A stretch of DNA of 64,000 nucleotides from the NCBI GenBank assembly GCA_027488215.1, contig JAIYCB010000005.1:1-64000 (forward strand). The letters run 5' to 3'. Under the pieces are notes generated by a model. It was given only the letters and a program-made list of their open reading frames with translations. It did not search any database and was not told the DNA's origin. This document shows, one piece after another, positions 16,998 through 26,483 of the stretch; position 1 is the first letter of the stretch, and each line of letters starts with the position of its first letter. The position numbers were made by a program, and so were the translations under genes. The DNA comes from Comamonadaceae bacterium. GTDB lineage: Bacteria > Pseudomonadota > Gammaproteobacteria > Burkholderiales > Burkholderiaceae_C.

Positions 16998-19268
16998 ATG
17001 AGTGCCGTGATGCCCAAAACCCCAAAAGCCAGTCCCAATCGCCCCAAAGCGTTGGGCCCGGCCGCTGCGAATGCTGCAGCGGCCAGCTTTGCAGTGCTGG
17101 AAGCACAACTGGGCTATCTGAGTGAAGCCGACACCGACATGGTGCACCGTGCCTACAAATATGCCGACGAAGCCCACCTGGGCCAGATGCGCAAAAGTGG
17201 CGAGCCCTACATCACTCACCCCATCGCGGTGGCTGGTTTGTGCACCGAGTGGAAGCTCGATGCCCAGGCATTGGCCGCTGCACTGCTGCACGACGCCATG
17301 GAAGACTGTGGCGTCACCAAAATGGCGCTGATCGAGCGCTTTGGTTCGCCCGTAGCCGAGTTGGTGGACGGTCTGACCAAGCTCGACAAATTGGAGTTCA
17401 ACACCCACGAAGAAAACCAGGCCGAGTCCTTTCGCAAAATGCTTTTGGCCATGGCCCGTGATGTGCGCGTGATCCTCATCAAGCTGGCCGACCGTACCCA
17501 CAACATGCGCACCATGTCTGACATGCCGCGCAGCAAATGGGGCCGCATTGCCTCCGAAACACTGGAAATTTACGCGCCGATTGCACACCGCTTGGGTCTG
17601 AATCAGATCTACCGAGAATTGCAGGACCTGTCGTTCAAACACCTGCTGCCTTGGCGTTATGCCGTGCTCTCCAAAGCCGTCTCACGCGCCCGTAACCGCC
17701 GACGTGACTTGATCCAAAAAGTACAGACCGATGTGGAAGCCATCTTTGCTCAGGCCCATATGGATGTGCGCATCAGCGGACGCGAAAAAACACTCTATTC
17801 CATCTACAAGAAGATGGATGAAAAACACCTGAGCTTTGCCCAGGTGACCGACATTTACGGCTTTCGCGTGATCGTGCCTTCGGTGATCGATTGCTACACC
17901 GCTTTGGGCCTACTGCACCAAATTTACAAACCAGTCCCGGGCAAGTTCAAGGACCACATCGCCATTGCCAAAGTCAATGGTTACCAGTCGCTGCACACCA
18001 CCTTGGTCGGCCCTTCGGGAGTGAACGTCGAGTTCCAGATGCGCACCGAGCCCATGCACCTGGTGGCCGAATCGGGTGTGGCCGCGCACTGGCTTTACAA
18101 AGAACACGAGTCGGCCAGCGCCCAATCTGCGCGCCTGGGTACGCAGTGGCTGCAGTCACTGCTTGATATCCAGACCGAAACCCGCGACGCGGCCGAGTTC
18201 TGGGACCACGTCAAGGTCGATCTGTTCCCCGATGCGGTCTATGTGTTCACGCCCAAGAGTCAGATCATGGCCTTACCGCGTGGTGCAACGGTGGTGGATT
18301 TTGCCTACGCCATCCACAGCCGAGTGGGTGACCATGCGATGGCCGCTCGGATCAATGGCGACCAAGTGCCGCTGCGAACCGAGCTGAAAAATGGCGATGT
18401 GGTCGAAGTGATCACAGCACCTGTGTCAGCCCCCAACCCTGCCTGGCTGGGCTTTGTGCGCACTGGACGTGCCCGCTCCAAGATTCGCCACCACCTCAAG
18501 ACCATGGCACAAACCGAGTCGGTTGGTCTTGGCGAAAAACTGCTGGCTCAGGCTTTGCGTGCTGAAGGCATCAACCAGCTGCCCGCCAATGATGAAGCCC
18601 ATCATGCCCTGTGGGAAAAATTGCTGCGCTTCACAGGTAACCGCAACCAGCCTGATTTGCTCATGGACATTGGACTGGGCAAACGCATTGCAAGCATTGT
18701 GGCCAAACGCTTGACGGCGCTCTTGTCCGAGCTGGGCCAAAAACCCGATGCGCTGCTGATCACCCGGGAACGTTTCACCGCGCATGAGTCCATCTCACAA
18801 GGAGCGATCACCCTGGATGGCAGCGAGAACGCATCGGTGGTGTATTCACGTTGCTGCCGCCCCCTGCCCGGTGACGACATCGTGGGCTACTTGGGAAGAG
18901 GCGAAGGCCTGGCCGTGCACACCCGTGATTGCGCCACTGCCCGCAAACTGGAGCACAAAGACAGAGAACGGTTCATCGGCGTGGAATGGTCGGACGAATT
19001 GAGCCGAAGCTTCGAGACCACCATCACCGTCACAGTGATCAATGGCAAAGGCGTGCTGGCCCGCGTGGCCGGCGCACTGGCCAGCGGCGAAACGGACATC
19101 GTGCACGTGGACATGGGACAAGAAACGGCCCAGGACACCGCAGAATTGAAGTTCGTTGTGGCCGTAAGGGATGTGGCACATCTGGAGCAGGTGCTGCGTC
19201 TGCTCAATCGCACTCCCTCGGTCATCAAGGCTGAACGTCAAACCCACAAGAACCCCGGGCAGCCCTGA
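16998..19268 (+). CDS. spoT: Bifunctional (p)ppGpp synthetase/hydrolase (SpoT/Rsh)
   Basis: A 756-residue RelA/SpoT homologue. Domains in order: HD hydrolase (about residues 60-200, with AALLHDAMEDCG supplying the HDxxED motif), synthetase (GREKTLYSIYKKM, ITDIYGFRV-like TDIYGFRVIV, NGYQSLHTT), TGS (VYVFTPKSQIMALPRGATVVDFAY) and a C-terminal ACT domain (ITVTVINGKGVLARVAGALA). Both active sites look intact. I start at ATG 16998; the longer open frame begins at a TTG inside the upstream terminator and is unlikely. It ends 36 bases before the convergent greB. Confidence 0.95.
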   Translation: MSAVMPKTPKASPNRPKALGPAAANAAAASFAVLEAQLGYLSEADTDMVHRAYKYADEAHLGQMRKSGEPYITHPIAVAGLCTEWKLDAQALAAALLHDAMEDCGVTKMALIERFGSPVAELVDGLTKLDKLEFNTHEENQAESFRKMLLAMARDVRVILIKLADRTHNMRTMSDMPRSKWGRIASETLEIYAPIAHRLGLNQIYRELQDLSFKHLLPWRYAVLSKAVSRARNRRRDLIQKVQTDVEAIFAQAHMDVRISGREKTLYSIYKKMDEKHLSFAQVTDIYGFRVIVPSVIDCYTALGLLHQIYKPVPGKFKDHIAIAKVNGYQSLHTTLVGPSGVNVEFQMRTEPMHLVAESGVAAHWLYKEHESASAQSARLGTQWLQSLLDIQTETRDAAEFWDHVKVDLFPDAVYVFTPKSQIMALPRGATVVDFAYAIHSRVGDHAMAARINGDQVPLRTELKNGDVVEVITAPVSAPNPAWLGFVRTGRARSKIRHHLKTMAQTESVGLGEKLLAQALRAEGINQLPANDEAHHALWEKLLRFTGNRNQPDLLMDIGLGKRIASIVAKRLTALLSELGQKPDALLITRERFTAHESISQGAITLDGSENASVVYSRCCRPLPGDDIVGYLGRGEGLAVHTRDCATARKLEHKDRERFIGVEWSDELSRSFETTITVTVINGKGVLARVAGALASGETDIVHVDMGQETAQDTAELKFVVAVRDVAHLEQVLRLLNRTPSVIKAERQTHKNPGQP

Positions 19269-19304
19269 ATTGGGCAAGCCGTGCTCATGCGGCTGGGCGG
19301 CCGC

Positions 19305-19859
19305 TCAAGAGCTCTGTGGATAACTCACCTGCAACACCACGATGTCCATCACGCCCGCGGGCGTGACCAATTTGAGTTCGTCGCCTTCCCTTGATTTGAG
19401 CAAGGTGCGTGCAATGGGCGAAACCCAGCTGACCTGGCCAAGCAAGCTGTCGAACTCGTCAATGCCCATGATCGTCACCGTGCGCTCCCCGCCCGAGGCC
19501 TCTGCATAAGTGACTGTGGCCCCAAAGAAAACCTGGTCGCTGCCTTGGTGCACCGATGGATCCACCACTTCGGCGATCTCCAGACGTTTGGTCAGGAAAC
19601 GGATGCGGCGGTCGATCTCACGCAAACGTTTTTTGCCATAAAGGTAATCGCCGTTTTCTGATCGGTCACCGTTGCTGGCGGCCCAATGCACAACCTCGAC
19701 GACCTTGGGCCGCTCGTCGTCGATCAAAGAGAACAGCTCGGCACGCAGACGGGCGTAACCGCCTGGCGTCATGTAGTTGCGGGCACCCGAGGGCAAAGCC
19801 GGCAAACCCAACTCCTCATCATCGTCTTCGTCGTTCTCTATGGTGAAGGCTTTGCTCAT
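19305..19859 (-). CDS. greB: Transcription elongation factor GreB
   Basis: A 184-residue transcript-cleavage factor that rescues backtracked RNA polymerase. The coiled-coil N-terminal domain (YMTPGGYARLRAELFSL, then ASNGDRSENGDYLYGKKRLREIDRR) contains the acidic tip residues of Gre factors, and the C-terminal domain has GATVTYAE and ISPIARTLL-like VSPIARTLLKS. Extra acidic residues at the N-terminus (NDEDDDEELGL) are seen in betaproteobacterial GreB. ATG 19859 is preferred over the GTG three codons earlier. It is convergent with spoT. Confidence 0.93.
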   Translation of the reverse strand: MSKAFTIENDEDDDEELGLPALPSGARNYMTPGGYARLRAELFSLIDDERPKVVEVVHWAASNGDRSENGDYLYGKKRLREIDRRIRFLTKRLEIAEVVDPSVHQGSDQVFFGATVTYAEASGGERTVTIMGIDEFDSLLGQVSWVSPIARTLLKSREGDELKLVTPAGVMDIVVLQVSYPQSS

Positions 19860-19891
19860 ATCCACCACTCAGGGGGGCTTTGTGTTGACCT

Positions 19892-19929
19892 GAAAAAGAA
19901 AAAAGCCCACAACTTGCGTTGTGGGCTTT
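19892..19929 (-). terminator. Terminator of tRNA-Arg
   Basis: GCCCACAAC (19905-19913) pairs perfectly with GTTGTGGGC (19918-19926) over a 4-base loop, extended by A/T pairs. On the minus strand a T-rich tract follows (A-rich 19892-19904 on plus). It lies 9 bases past the tRNA-Arg 3' end and upstream of greB. Confidence 0.8.
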
Positions 19930-19937
19930 CCAATTTT

Positions 19938-20014
19938 TGGTGCGGCTGGCAGGAATCGAACCCACGACCCCTTGGTTCGTAGCCAAGTACTCTATCCAGC
20001 TGAGCTACAGCCGC
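19938..20014 (-). tRNA. tRNA-Arg(ACG)
   Basis: A 77-base cloverleaf on the minus strand. Acceptor GCGGCTG pairs with CAGCCGC and the encoded 3' end is ACCA. The D arm is GTAGCTCAGCTGGATAGAG. The anticodon stem-loop CTTGG-CTACGAA-CCAAG gives anticodon ACG, read as inosine in the first position for CGU/CGC/CGA arginine codons. The T arm contains GGTTCGAATCC. A strong terminator follows. Confidence 0.96.
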
Positions 20015-20067
20015 ATCACCCCGGAATTATAGCAAGCTTTTCAAGGCTCCTTGGACTGCATTCCGAT

Positions 20068-21585
20068 TTATTGCCAGGAAACGGCCGAGATGTCATTGGC
20101 AAAAATGGGCGAACTGGACCACAAGCCTTTGAGACCTTTGCGATAAACCGCCGTGTTGGTGGCGTTGAACAAGAACACGTTCACCGCGTCTTTGGCGATC
20201 ATGCGCTGCATGTCACCAAACAGCTGGGTACGCTCTTTCGCGACCGTGCTGGCAGCATGTTTGGCCGCCAAATCACGGAAGGCCTTGCTGTCATAGCCCC
20301 AATAATAGTTTGGGTCCGCGTAATTCATGTAATCCAATGGCTCCACATGGTTGATGACCGTGAGGTCAAAGTTGCCCTTGAAGGTACCGCCCAACCATTG
20401 CGCCCATTCCACGTTTTCAATTTTGGCGATGATGCCCACCTTGGCCAGTTGCGCGGCCAAGATCTCGCCCCCCTTGCGGGCGTAGGGCGGTGGTGGCAAG
20501 GTCAAGGTCACGTTCAACGGCGTCTGCACACCAGCCTCCTTGAGCAGCGCCTTGGCTTTTTCGGGGTCAAAGGCGTAGGTGCCGCTCAACTCCACATAAC
20601 CGGTATCGGTGGGTGCCATGTGGCTGCCAATGGGCTTGGCCAGACCTTCAAAGACGCCATCAATGAACGCTTTTTTATCGATCGCATGCGACAGGGCACG
20701 GCGCACGCGCACATCGTCAAACGGTTTTTTGCGGTTGTTGATGGTCATGATGCCCTTGCCGGCTGTGCTGCCCAGCTCGACCAAAAAGCGTTTATCGGCT
20801 TGGAACTGTTTGAGGCTCTGTGGTGACTGAAAGCGCGGCATGCCATCGATATCGCCCGCCAGCAGGGCGGCCACTTGAGCGGCCGAATCGTTGATGAACC
20901 GAAAAGTGACCCTCTTGATCTTGATGGCATTGGCATCGCGAAAGCCATCCCACTTGGACAAGGTCACCGCAGAGCCTTTGGTCCAGCTGTCGAGTTTGTA
21001 GGGGCCCGTACCCACAGGCTTGGTGGCGGCATTGGCGGCACTGTTGGGATGCAAGATGACCGCGGTGTTCTCACCCATGCGGAACAGAAAATTACCATCG
21101 GGCTTGTTCAAAACCAGCACTACAGTGTGCGCATCGGGTGTAGAGATGTGGCTGATGTTGTTGAACACGGCACCTTTGGCCTTGTTGGTGCTCTTGGCGT
21201 CTTTGGCGCGTTCAAAGCTGAACTTCACGGCAGCGGCGTCAAAGTTGGTGCCATCCTGAAATTTCACGCCCTTGCGCAATTTGAAGGTGTAGGCCTTGCC
21301 GTCGGCGTCCATTTTCCAGCTCTCAGCCAGCAAGGGGCTGATGGAGCCATCGACATTGATCTTGGTCAGCCCTTCCAGAATGTTGTAGTGGACCACCTCG
21401 CCAATGGCCGCAGCGGGGGCCATGGTCGGATCCAGGCTGGTGGGCTCCAAAATCATGCCCAAAATCACGGTGTCTTTGCGTGACTGGGCCTGCGCTTGTA
21501 AAGGGGCCCAAGCCAAACTGGCAGTCAGCAGCGTCAACGAACAAACGCTCACGGCGCGACGGGTCAATGGGAATAGCTTGCTCAT
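20068..21585 (-). CDS. Peptide/nickel-type ABC transporter substrate-binding protein (family 5)
   Basis: A 505-residue periplasmic binding protein with a clear signal peptide (SLTLLTASLAWAPLQAQAQS). The family 5 (DppA/OppA) signature shows as ILGMILEPTSLDPTMAPAAAIGEVVHYNILEGLT, with SWKMDADGKAYTFKLRKGVKFQDG further on. It binds oligopeptides or related compounds and delivers them to the permease encoded upstream. It is the last gene of the operon, overlaps the ATPase stop (ATGA at 21582-21585) and has a strong AGGAGG site five bases before its ATG, which may compensate for its distal position. Confidence 0.93.
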   Translation of the reverse strand: MSKLFPLTRRAVSVCSLTLLTASLAWAPLQAQAQSRKDTVILGMILEPTSLDPTMAPAAAIGEVVHYNILEGLTKINVDGSISPLLAESWKMDADGKAYTFKLRKGVKFQDGTNFDAAAVKFSFERAKDAKSTNKAKGAVFNNISHISTPDAHTVVLVLNKPDGNFLFRMGENTAVILHPNSAANAATKPVGTGPYKLDSWTKGSAVTLSKWDGFRDANAIKIKRVTFRFINDSAAQVAALLAGDIDGMPRFQSPQSLKQFQADKRFLVELGSTAGKGIMTINNRKKPFDDVRVRRALSHAIDKKAFIDGVFEGLAKPIGSHMAPTDTGYVELSGTYAFDPEKAKALLKEAGVQTPLNVTLTLPPPPYARKGGEILAAQLAKVGIIAKIENVEWAQWLGGTFKGNFDLTVINHVEPLDYMNYADPNYYWGYDSKAFRDLAAKHAASTVAKERTQLFGDMQRMIAKDAVNVFLFNATNTAVYRKGLKGLWSSSPIFANDISAVSWQ

Positions 21586-22418
21586 GTTTCCTCCTGTTTC
21601 GAAAAATCATCGCGGTGACCAGGCACTGCGGTCAATAAAGCGCGAGTGTAAGGGTGCCTGGCCTGTTCAAAAATCTGTTGTGCTGAGCCTTGTTCAACCA
21701 CACGGCCAGACTGTAAAACCAGCACATCGTCGCACATCAAATTGACCACCGCCAGATCATGGCTGACCAGCAAATAGCTCAGGCCATATCGATCCTGCAG
21801 GTCCATCATCAAATTGAGCACCTGCGCTTGCACCGACACATCGAGCGCACTGACCGGCTCGTCGGCCACGATCAGGGACGGACGCGTGATCAAGGCACGG
21901 GCAATGGCAATGCGCTGGCGCTGCCCACCCGAAAACTCATGCGGGTATTTGTCCAAGTCTGCAGTCCTGAGTCCCACCTCGCTCATCGCCTGCGCCGCGC
22001 GACCATGCAACTCTGAGCGGCCATCGCCAGGCTTGAACCGTTTCTGAATCGGCTCGGTCACAATGGCCAACACCTTTTGCCGAGGGTCCAGCGAGCCATA
22101 AGGGTCTTGGAACACCATCTGAAAGCCACTGCGCAGCTGGCGCAAAGCCTGTCCATGGGTCTGATGCACATCGACGCCATTGAACAAAACTTGCCCTTCG
22201 GTGGGTGTGTCCAGCGCCATGACCAAGCGCGCCAAAGTGGACTTGCCAGAACCGGACTCGCCCACAATGCCCAAGCTCTTGCCCGATTGCAGGGTGAAGT
22301 TCACATCCGACAGAGCCTGCAAGGTTCCTGGTGACTGCCACAAGCTGACTCGGGGCAAGGCAAAACGTCGTCCCAAATGCTGCACTTGCAGCAGCGGCGC
22401 TTGGACTTGCCCGTTCAT
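21582..22418 (-). CDS. Peptide ABC transporter ATP-binding protein (DppF type)
   Basis: A 278-residue ATPase of the DppF/OppF class. Walker [18 protein letters not shown]-loop MVFQDPYGSLDPRQ, signature EFSGGQRQRIAIARAL and Walker B SLIVADEPVSALDVS are all intact. ATG 22418 overlaps the stop of the preceding DppD-type gene (22415-22417), so I use it instead of the codon seven residues upstream. Together with the DppD-type subunit it powers the importer. Confidence 0.93.
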   Translation of the reverse strand: MNGQVQAPLLQVQHLGRRFALPRVSLWQSPGTLQALSDVNFTLQSGKSLGIVGESGSGKSTLARLVMALDTPTEGQVLFNGVDVHQTHGQALRQLRSGFQMVFQDPYGSLDPRQKVLAIVTEPIQKRFKPGDGRSELHGRAAQAMSEVGLRTADLDKYPHEFSGGQRQRIAIARALITRPSLIVADEPVSALDVSVQAQVLNLMMDLQDRYGLSYLLVSHDLAVVNLMCDDVLVLQSGRVVEQGSAQQIFEQARHPYTRALLTAVPGHRDDFSKQEET

Positions 22419-23422
22419 GTCAGCCTCCAGCGCGGGCAAGTCACCACATGCGGCTCATCGAAAGTCGGTATGGATTGAATGATCTCGGCCTGAGGTGTGG
22501 ACCGACGGCAATCGTCGACAGCCAAAGGGCAGCGGTCAGCAAACGCACAGCCCTGCGGGAAATCCATCAACTCGGGTACGCTGCCGGGGATCGTAATCAA
22601 ACGGGTGCCGCGCGCCAGTCCCAAGCGCGGACGCGCCGCAAACAGACCACGCGTGTAAGGGTGCGCCCTGTGCGCGAACAGCTCGGTGGTGGATGCACTC
22701 TCCACCACCGCGCCACCGTACATCACCATCACGCGGTCAACTTGGTCCTGCATCAAGCCCAAGTCATGGCTGATCAAGAGCAGGCCCATGCCGTCTTCGC
22801 GCACCAATTGTTTGATGAGCGCCAAGACTTCTTTTTGAACCGTCACATCCAGCGCAGTGGTGGGCTCGTCGGCAATCAACAAGTCGGGGCTGCAGGCCAG
22901 CGCAATCGAGATCATCACACGTTGGCGTTGTCCGCCCGACAACTCGTGCGGATAGGCTTCAAGCCGCTCATGCGCCCGGGGCAGCTGCACGCGTTCGAGG
23001 AGTTGCAGGGCGCGGGCTTTGGCGTCGCTGGCGCTCATGTGGTGGTGCAAACACAAAGGCTCGGCGATCTGCTTCCAGATGGGGTGCAGGGGGTTGAGCG
23101 CCGTCATCGGCTCCTGAAAAATCATGGCCATGCGGGCACCGCGCAGCTGGCACAACTGCGGCTCGGGCAGGCCCACAAGTTCTTGGCCTAGCAGTTGAAT
23201 CGATCCGCTCACGCGGGCGCGCTCGGGCAACAAGCCCATCAAAGCCAGGGCGGTGAGGGATTTGCCGCTGCCGCTCTCACCGATCAGGCCCACCGTCTGA
23301 CCCCGTTCCATGTTCAAAGATACACCACGCAAGGCTTGCGCCCAGCCCCTGGCCGTGGGCAAACTCACGCGCAAATCATCAACTTGCAACAGCGGTATGG
23401 GTTTCTTGGATAGATCGGTCAT
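22415..23422 (-). CDS. Peptide ABC transporter ATP-binding protein (DppD type)
   Basis: A 335-residue ATPase of the DppD/OppD class: Walker [21 protein letters not shown]-loop [15 protein letters not shown], signature [17 protein letters not shown], Walker [15 protein letters not shown]. The C-terminal extension has cysteines ([15 protein letters not shown]) typical of the oligopeptide subgroup, some members of which carry an Fe-S cluster. ATG 23422 has GAGGTGAC just upstream, placed at the very end of the DppC-type gene, so translation is probably coupled. Confidence 0.93.
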   Translation of the reverse strand: MTDLSKKPIPLLQVDDLRVSLPTARGWAQALRGVSLNMERGQTVGLIGESGSGKSLTALALMGLLPERARVSGSIQLLGQELVGLPEPQLCQLRGARMAMIFQEPMTALNPLHPIWKQIAEPLCLHHHMSASDAKARALQLLERVQLPRAHERLEAYPHELSGGQRQRVMISIALACSPDLLIADEPTTALDVTVQKEVLALIKQLVREDGMGLLLISHDLGLMQDQVDRVMVMYGGAVVESASTTELFAHRAHPYTRGLFAARPRLGLARGTRLITIPGSVPELMDFPQGCAFADRCPLAVDDCRRSTPQAEIIQSIPTFDEPHVVTCPRWRLT

Positions 23423-23423
23423 G

Positions 23424-24269
23424 TCACCTCTGACGTGCCAATCGCGGGTCGAGCACATCGCGCAAACCATCGCCCAACAAATTCAAGCCCAACACTGCCA
23501 AAGCAATGGCGGCACCCGGATAAACCGCGAGCATCGGAGCCTGAAACATCTGCGACTGCGCTTCGTTGAGCATGCGGCCCCAGCTGGGTTGCGGCGGCTG
23601 CGTGCCCAGACCCAGATAAGACAAAGCCGCTTCAGCGAGAATGGCGATGGCGAACTGGATGGTCGCCTGCACGATCAGCACACTGGCAATGTTGGGCAAG
23701 ACATGCGTCAGCGTGATGGCCAGCGGGCCTTTGCCTGCCGCACGCGCCGCTGCTGTGAAGTCACGCGCCCAGACCGCGTTGGCCGCACCCCGCGAAATGC
23801 GCGCAAACACCGGGATGTTGAAAATGCCAATGGCCACGATGCTCACCACCAAACCCGGCCCATAAATCGCAGTCAGCATGATGGCCGAGAGCAAGGCAGG
23901 GAAAGCAAAGGTAAAGTCCGAGGCCCGCATGATGACCTCTTCAACCCAGCCGCGCCACGCCGCGGCCAGCAAGCCCAAAGGCACCCCCACACCCAAGCCA
24001 ATGCCCACCGCAATGAAGCCCACAAGCAAGGAGTTTTGGCTACCCACCAGCAGCAAAGAGCCGATGTCTCGCCCCAGGCTGTCGGTGCCCAACCAATGCG
24101 CGGCACTGGGCGAGCTCAATCTGTTGGGAATGTCGATGTCGCCTACCGGGTAAGGCGACCAGAACAAGGACAGCAAGGCGCACAGCACCATCAGCAGCAC
24201 CATGCTGCCACCCGCCACAAAACTCGGGTGCCGCAAGGCGCGGCGCATCCAATGTTGGTTATTGCGCAT
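23424..24269 (-). CDS. Peptide ABC transporter permease (DppC type)
   Basis: A 281-residue inner-membrane permease. The N-terminal extension ends in a first helix (FVAGGSMVLLMVLCALLSLF), followed by DIPNRLSSPSAAHWLGTDSLGRD, the hallmark of DppC/OppC subunits, and the EAA loop (AAAARAAGKGPLAITLTHVLPN). About six membrane segments are visible. It overlaps the DppB-type gene by 11 bases. It pairs with that subunit to form the channel. Confidence 0.93.
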   Translation of the reverse strand: MRNNQHWMRRALRHPSFVAGGSMVLLMVLCALLSLFWSPYPVGDIDIPNRLSSPSAAHWLGTDSLGRDIGSLLLVGSQNSLLVGFIAVGIGLGVGVPLGLLAAAWRGWVEEVIMRASDFTFAFPALLSAIMLTAIYGPGLVVSIVAIGIFNIPVFARISRGAANAVWARDFTAAARAAGKGPLAITLTHVLPNIASVLIVQATIQFAIAILAEAALSYLGLGTQPPQPSWGRMLNEAQSQMFQAPMLAVYPGAAIALAVLGLNLLGDGLRDVLDPRLARQR

Positions 24270-25224
24270 GGCCCGCCTTCAAGCGTGGATCGATCCACGC
24301 ATACAGCACGTCGATGCAAAAGTTGATAAGGATGACCAGCGCCGCCAGCAGCATGACCACATCACGCACCACGATCAAATCGCGGTTCGCAATGGCCTGA
24401 AAAATCAAGCGCCCAATGCCGGGGAGCACGAACACGTTTTCGATCACGATGGCGCTGGTGATCAGGTTGCCAAACTGCAAGCCCATCACGGTGAGCACCG
24501 GGATCATGGCGTTGCGCAGCACATGGCCCCACAGCACTTGACGGCGGGACAAGCCTTTGGCCCTGGCGGTGCGCACAAAATCTTCGCGCAAGGTGTCGAG
24601 CACGGCCGATCGGGTCACCCGCGTCAAGATGGCCGTTTGCACGGCTGCCAGCGCCATCGCGGGCAACAGCAAAGCCTGGATGGCTGCCCAGACACCGCCT
24701 CCGTCATCTTCGGACCAGCCCGGAAAACCGCCCGCGCTCACCCACTCCAGATGCACCGCGAACAGCAAGATCAAAAGAATAGCCAGCCAGAAATTGGGCA
24801 AGGCCAAGCCCAGTTGGCTGAGCGTCATCACACCCACATCGCCCACCTTGTTTTGCTGCGAAGCGGCGTAAATGCCCAAAGCCAGCGCCAACGCTACTGT
24901 GAGACCCATGGCCATCACGGCCAGCGGCAGCGTCACCTGCATGCGCTCGGCGATCAGCTGAGCCGTGGGGGTATCGTAAGAAATGCTCAGACCCGTCTGG
25001 CCCTGCAACATGCCGCCCATCCAGTTCAGGTAACGGGTCGCGGCGGGCTGGTTCAGACCCAATTTTTCTTCCATCGCCGCGATCGACTCGGGCGTGGCCG
25101 TTTCACCCAGGATGACCTGCGCGGCATTGCCGGGCAAAAGCTCGAGCACGGCAAACACCACCACCGACGTCGCCAGCAAGGTCAACACAAAACTCAGCAG
25201 GCGTCTCAAAAAAAACAGGGGCAC
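24259..25224 (-). CDS. Peptide ABC transporter permease (DppB type)
   Basis: A 321-residue permease, first gene of the importer operon. The start LFFLRRLLSFVLTLLATSVVVF and the following LLPGNAAQVILGETATPESI match DppB/OppB; the EAA loop reads FVRTARAKGLSRRQVLWGHVLRN. The promoter must lie within or beyond the 43 bases that separate it from the divergent P1 peptidase gene. The operon order is B-C-D-F-binding protein. Confidence 0.93.
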   Translation of the reverse strand: MPLFFLRRLLSFVLTLLATSVVVFAVLELLPGNAAQVILGETATPESIAAMEEKLGLNQPAATRYLNWMGGMLQGQTGLSISYDTPTAQLIAERMQVTLPLAVMAMGLTVALALALGIYAASQQNKVGDVGVMTLSQLGLALPNFWLAILLILLFAVHLEWVSAGGFPGWSEDDGGGVWAAIQALLLPAMALAAVQTAILTRVTRSAVLDTLREDFVRTARAKGLSRRQVLWGHVLRNAMIPVLTVMGLQFGNLITSAIVIENVFVLPGIGRLIFQAIANRDLIVVRDVVMLLAALVILINFCIDVLYAWIDPRLKAGHAQ

Positions 25225-25267
25225 GCGCTATCCTTGGAGTCTGTGCTTCAGGTTCAAAAGGTGGTCC

Positions 25268-26287
25268 ATGTCATCCAAATCGATTGTAAACAGCAGTCAG
25301 GGCAGCATCGTGGATGTGCCCGGACTGCGCGTGGGGCATTTCACCCTCAGCGAACGTCTGACTGGATGCTCTGTGGTGCTAGCCCCTGAAGGCGCGGTGG
25401 GTGCGGTGGATGTACGCGGCGCAGCCCCCGGCACCCGCGAAACCGACTTGCTGGACCCGGCCAACCTGGTCGACAAAGTGCATGCTGTGCTGCTCAGCGG
25501 CGGCAGCGCTTTTGGCCTCGACGCCGCCACGGGCGTGGTGCGGTGGCTGGAAGAGCACCAAATCGGCTTTGAAACTGGCTACGGTCGCGTGCCCATCGTG
25601 CCCGCAGCGGTGCTGTTTGACTTGCCTGTGGTGCGCGAGGGCGACAACCCGACAGCCCGCCCGAACGCTGAAGCCGGTTACGCCGCCTGCAAAGCGGCAA
25701 CGACAGCGCCACCCGCAGCAGGCAATGTGGGCGCAGGCGCGGGTGCGTGCGTGGGCAAACTGTTTGGCCTAGACCGCTGCATGAAAGGCGGCATCGGCAA
25801 CGCCAGCGTGCGCGTGGGACCTTGGGTGGTGGGCGCCTTGGTTGCCTGCAACGCGGTGGGCGATGTGATCGACCCCGCGACAGGGAAAATACTGGCAGGT
25901 GCGCGCACGGCTGATGGCCAACAACTGCTCGACACCCAAAGCGCATTTCTGAACGGCGAACGCGGCAAGCGCCCCCTGCCCGGCACCAACACCACCATCG
26001 GCGTGGTGGCGACCAACGCCACCCTCACCAAAGCCCAAGCCAAACGCCTGGCCATGAGCGCCCACGACGGCCTGGCCCGCAGCATCCGCCCCGCGCACAC
26101 CACGCTGGACGGGGACACGCTGTTTGCGTTGGCCACCGGCACCGAAGCCGGTGCGGTGGATCTGATGCTGCTCACGGTGATGGCTGCCGAAGCAACAGCC
26201 TTGGCCACGGTGGATGCGATTCGTCAGGCGCGGGGCATCACCACACAGACTAGCGATGTGCCTGCGGCCATGAATATGGCTTACTGA
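25268..26287 (+). CDS. P1-family (DmpA-like) aminopeptidase
   Basis: A 339-residue member of peptidase family S58 (DmpA, NylC and relatives), enzymes that cut themselves into two chains and use the new N-terminal Ser/Thr as nucleophile. Family sequences include DVPGLRVGHFTLSE, LLSGGSAFGLDAATGVVRWLEE, NVGAGAGACVGK and VGALVACNAVGDV. The likely cleavage point is Asn241/Thr242 in GTNTTIGVVATNA, by analogy with NylC. I start at ATG 25268, where the conserved region begins; the frame continues upstream inside the divergent permease. Its position beside a peptide importer suggests hydrolysis of imported peptides. Confidence 0.9.
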   Translation: MSSKSIVNSSQGSIVDVPGLRVGHFTLSERLTGCSVVLAPEGAVGAVDVRGAAPGTRETDLLDPANLVDKVHAVLLSGGSAFGLDAATGVVRWLEEHQIGFETGYGRVPIVPAAVLFDLPVVREGDNPTARPNAEAGYAACKAATTAPPAAGNVGAGAGACVGKLFGLDRCMKGGIGNASVRVGPWVVGALVACNAVGDVIDPATGKILAGARTADGQQLLDTQSAFLNGERGKRPLPGTNTTIGVVATNATLTKAQAKRLAMSAHDGLARSIRPAHTTLDGDTLFALATGTEAGAVDLMLLTVMAAEATALATVDAIRQARGITTQTSDVPAAMNMAY

Positions 26288-26483
26288 GCCCACAAACGAT
26301 AAAGCCCATTCGGTGAAAGTGGGCTGAGTTGTGGATTGACATGACCCGTAAGCTCCTATATCAATTTATCTCCATGCTCACTTGTAACTTTGGAAATTCG
26401 ATCAATGCGTCTAGCGAGGACAAATCAATAACTTCGAAGGGGCATGCACATCCTTCAATGGATTTGAGTGATGGCAAAATTTA

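Noticed and set aside
26305..26327. Terminator after the P1 peptidase gene
   Set aside because: AGCCCA and TGGGCT can pair, but the loop is long and no T tract follows, so the support is too weak.
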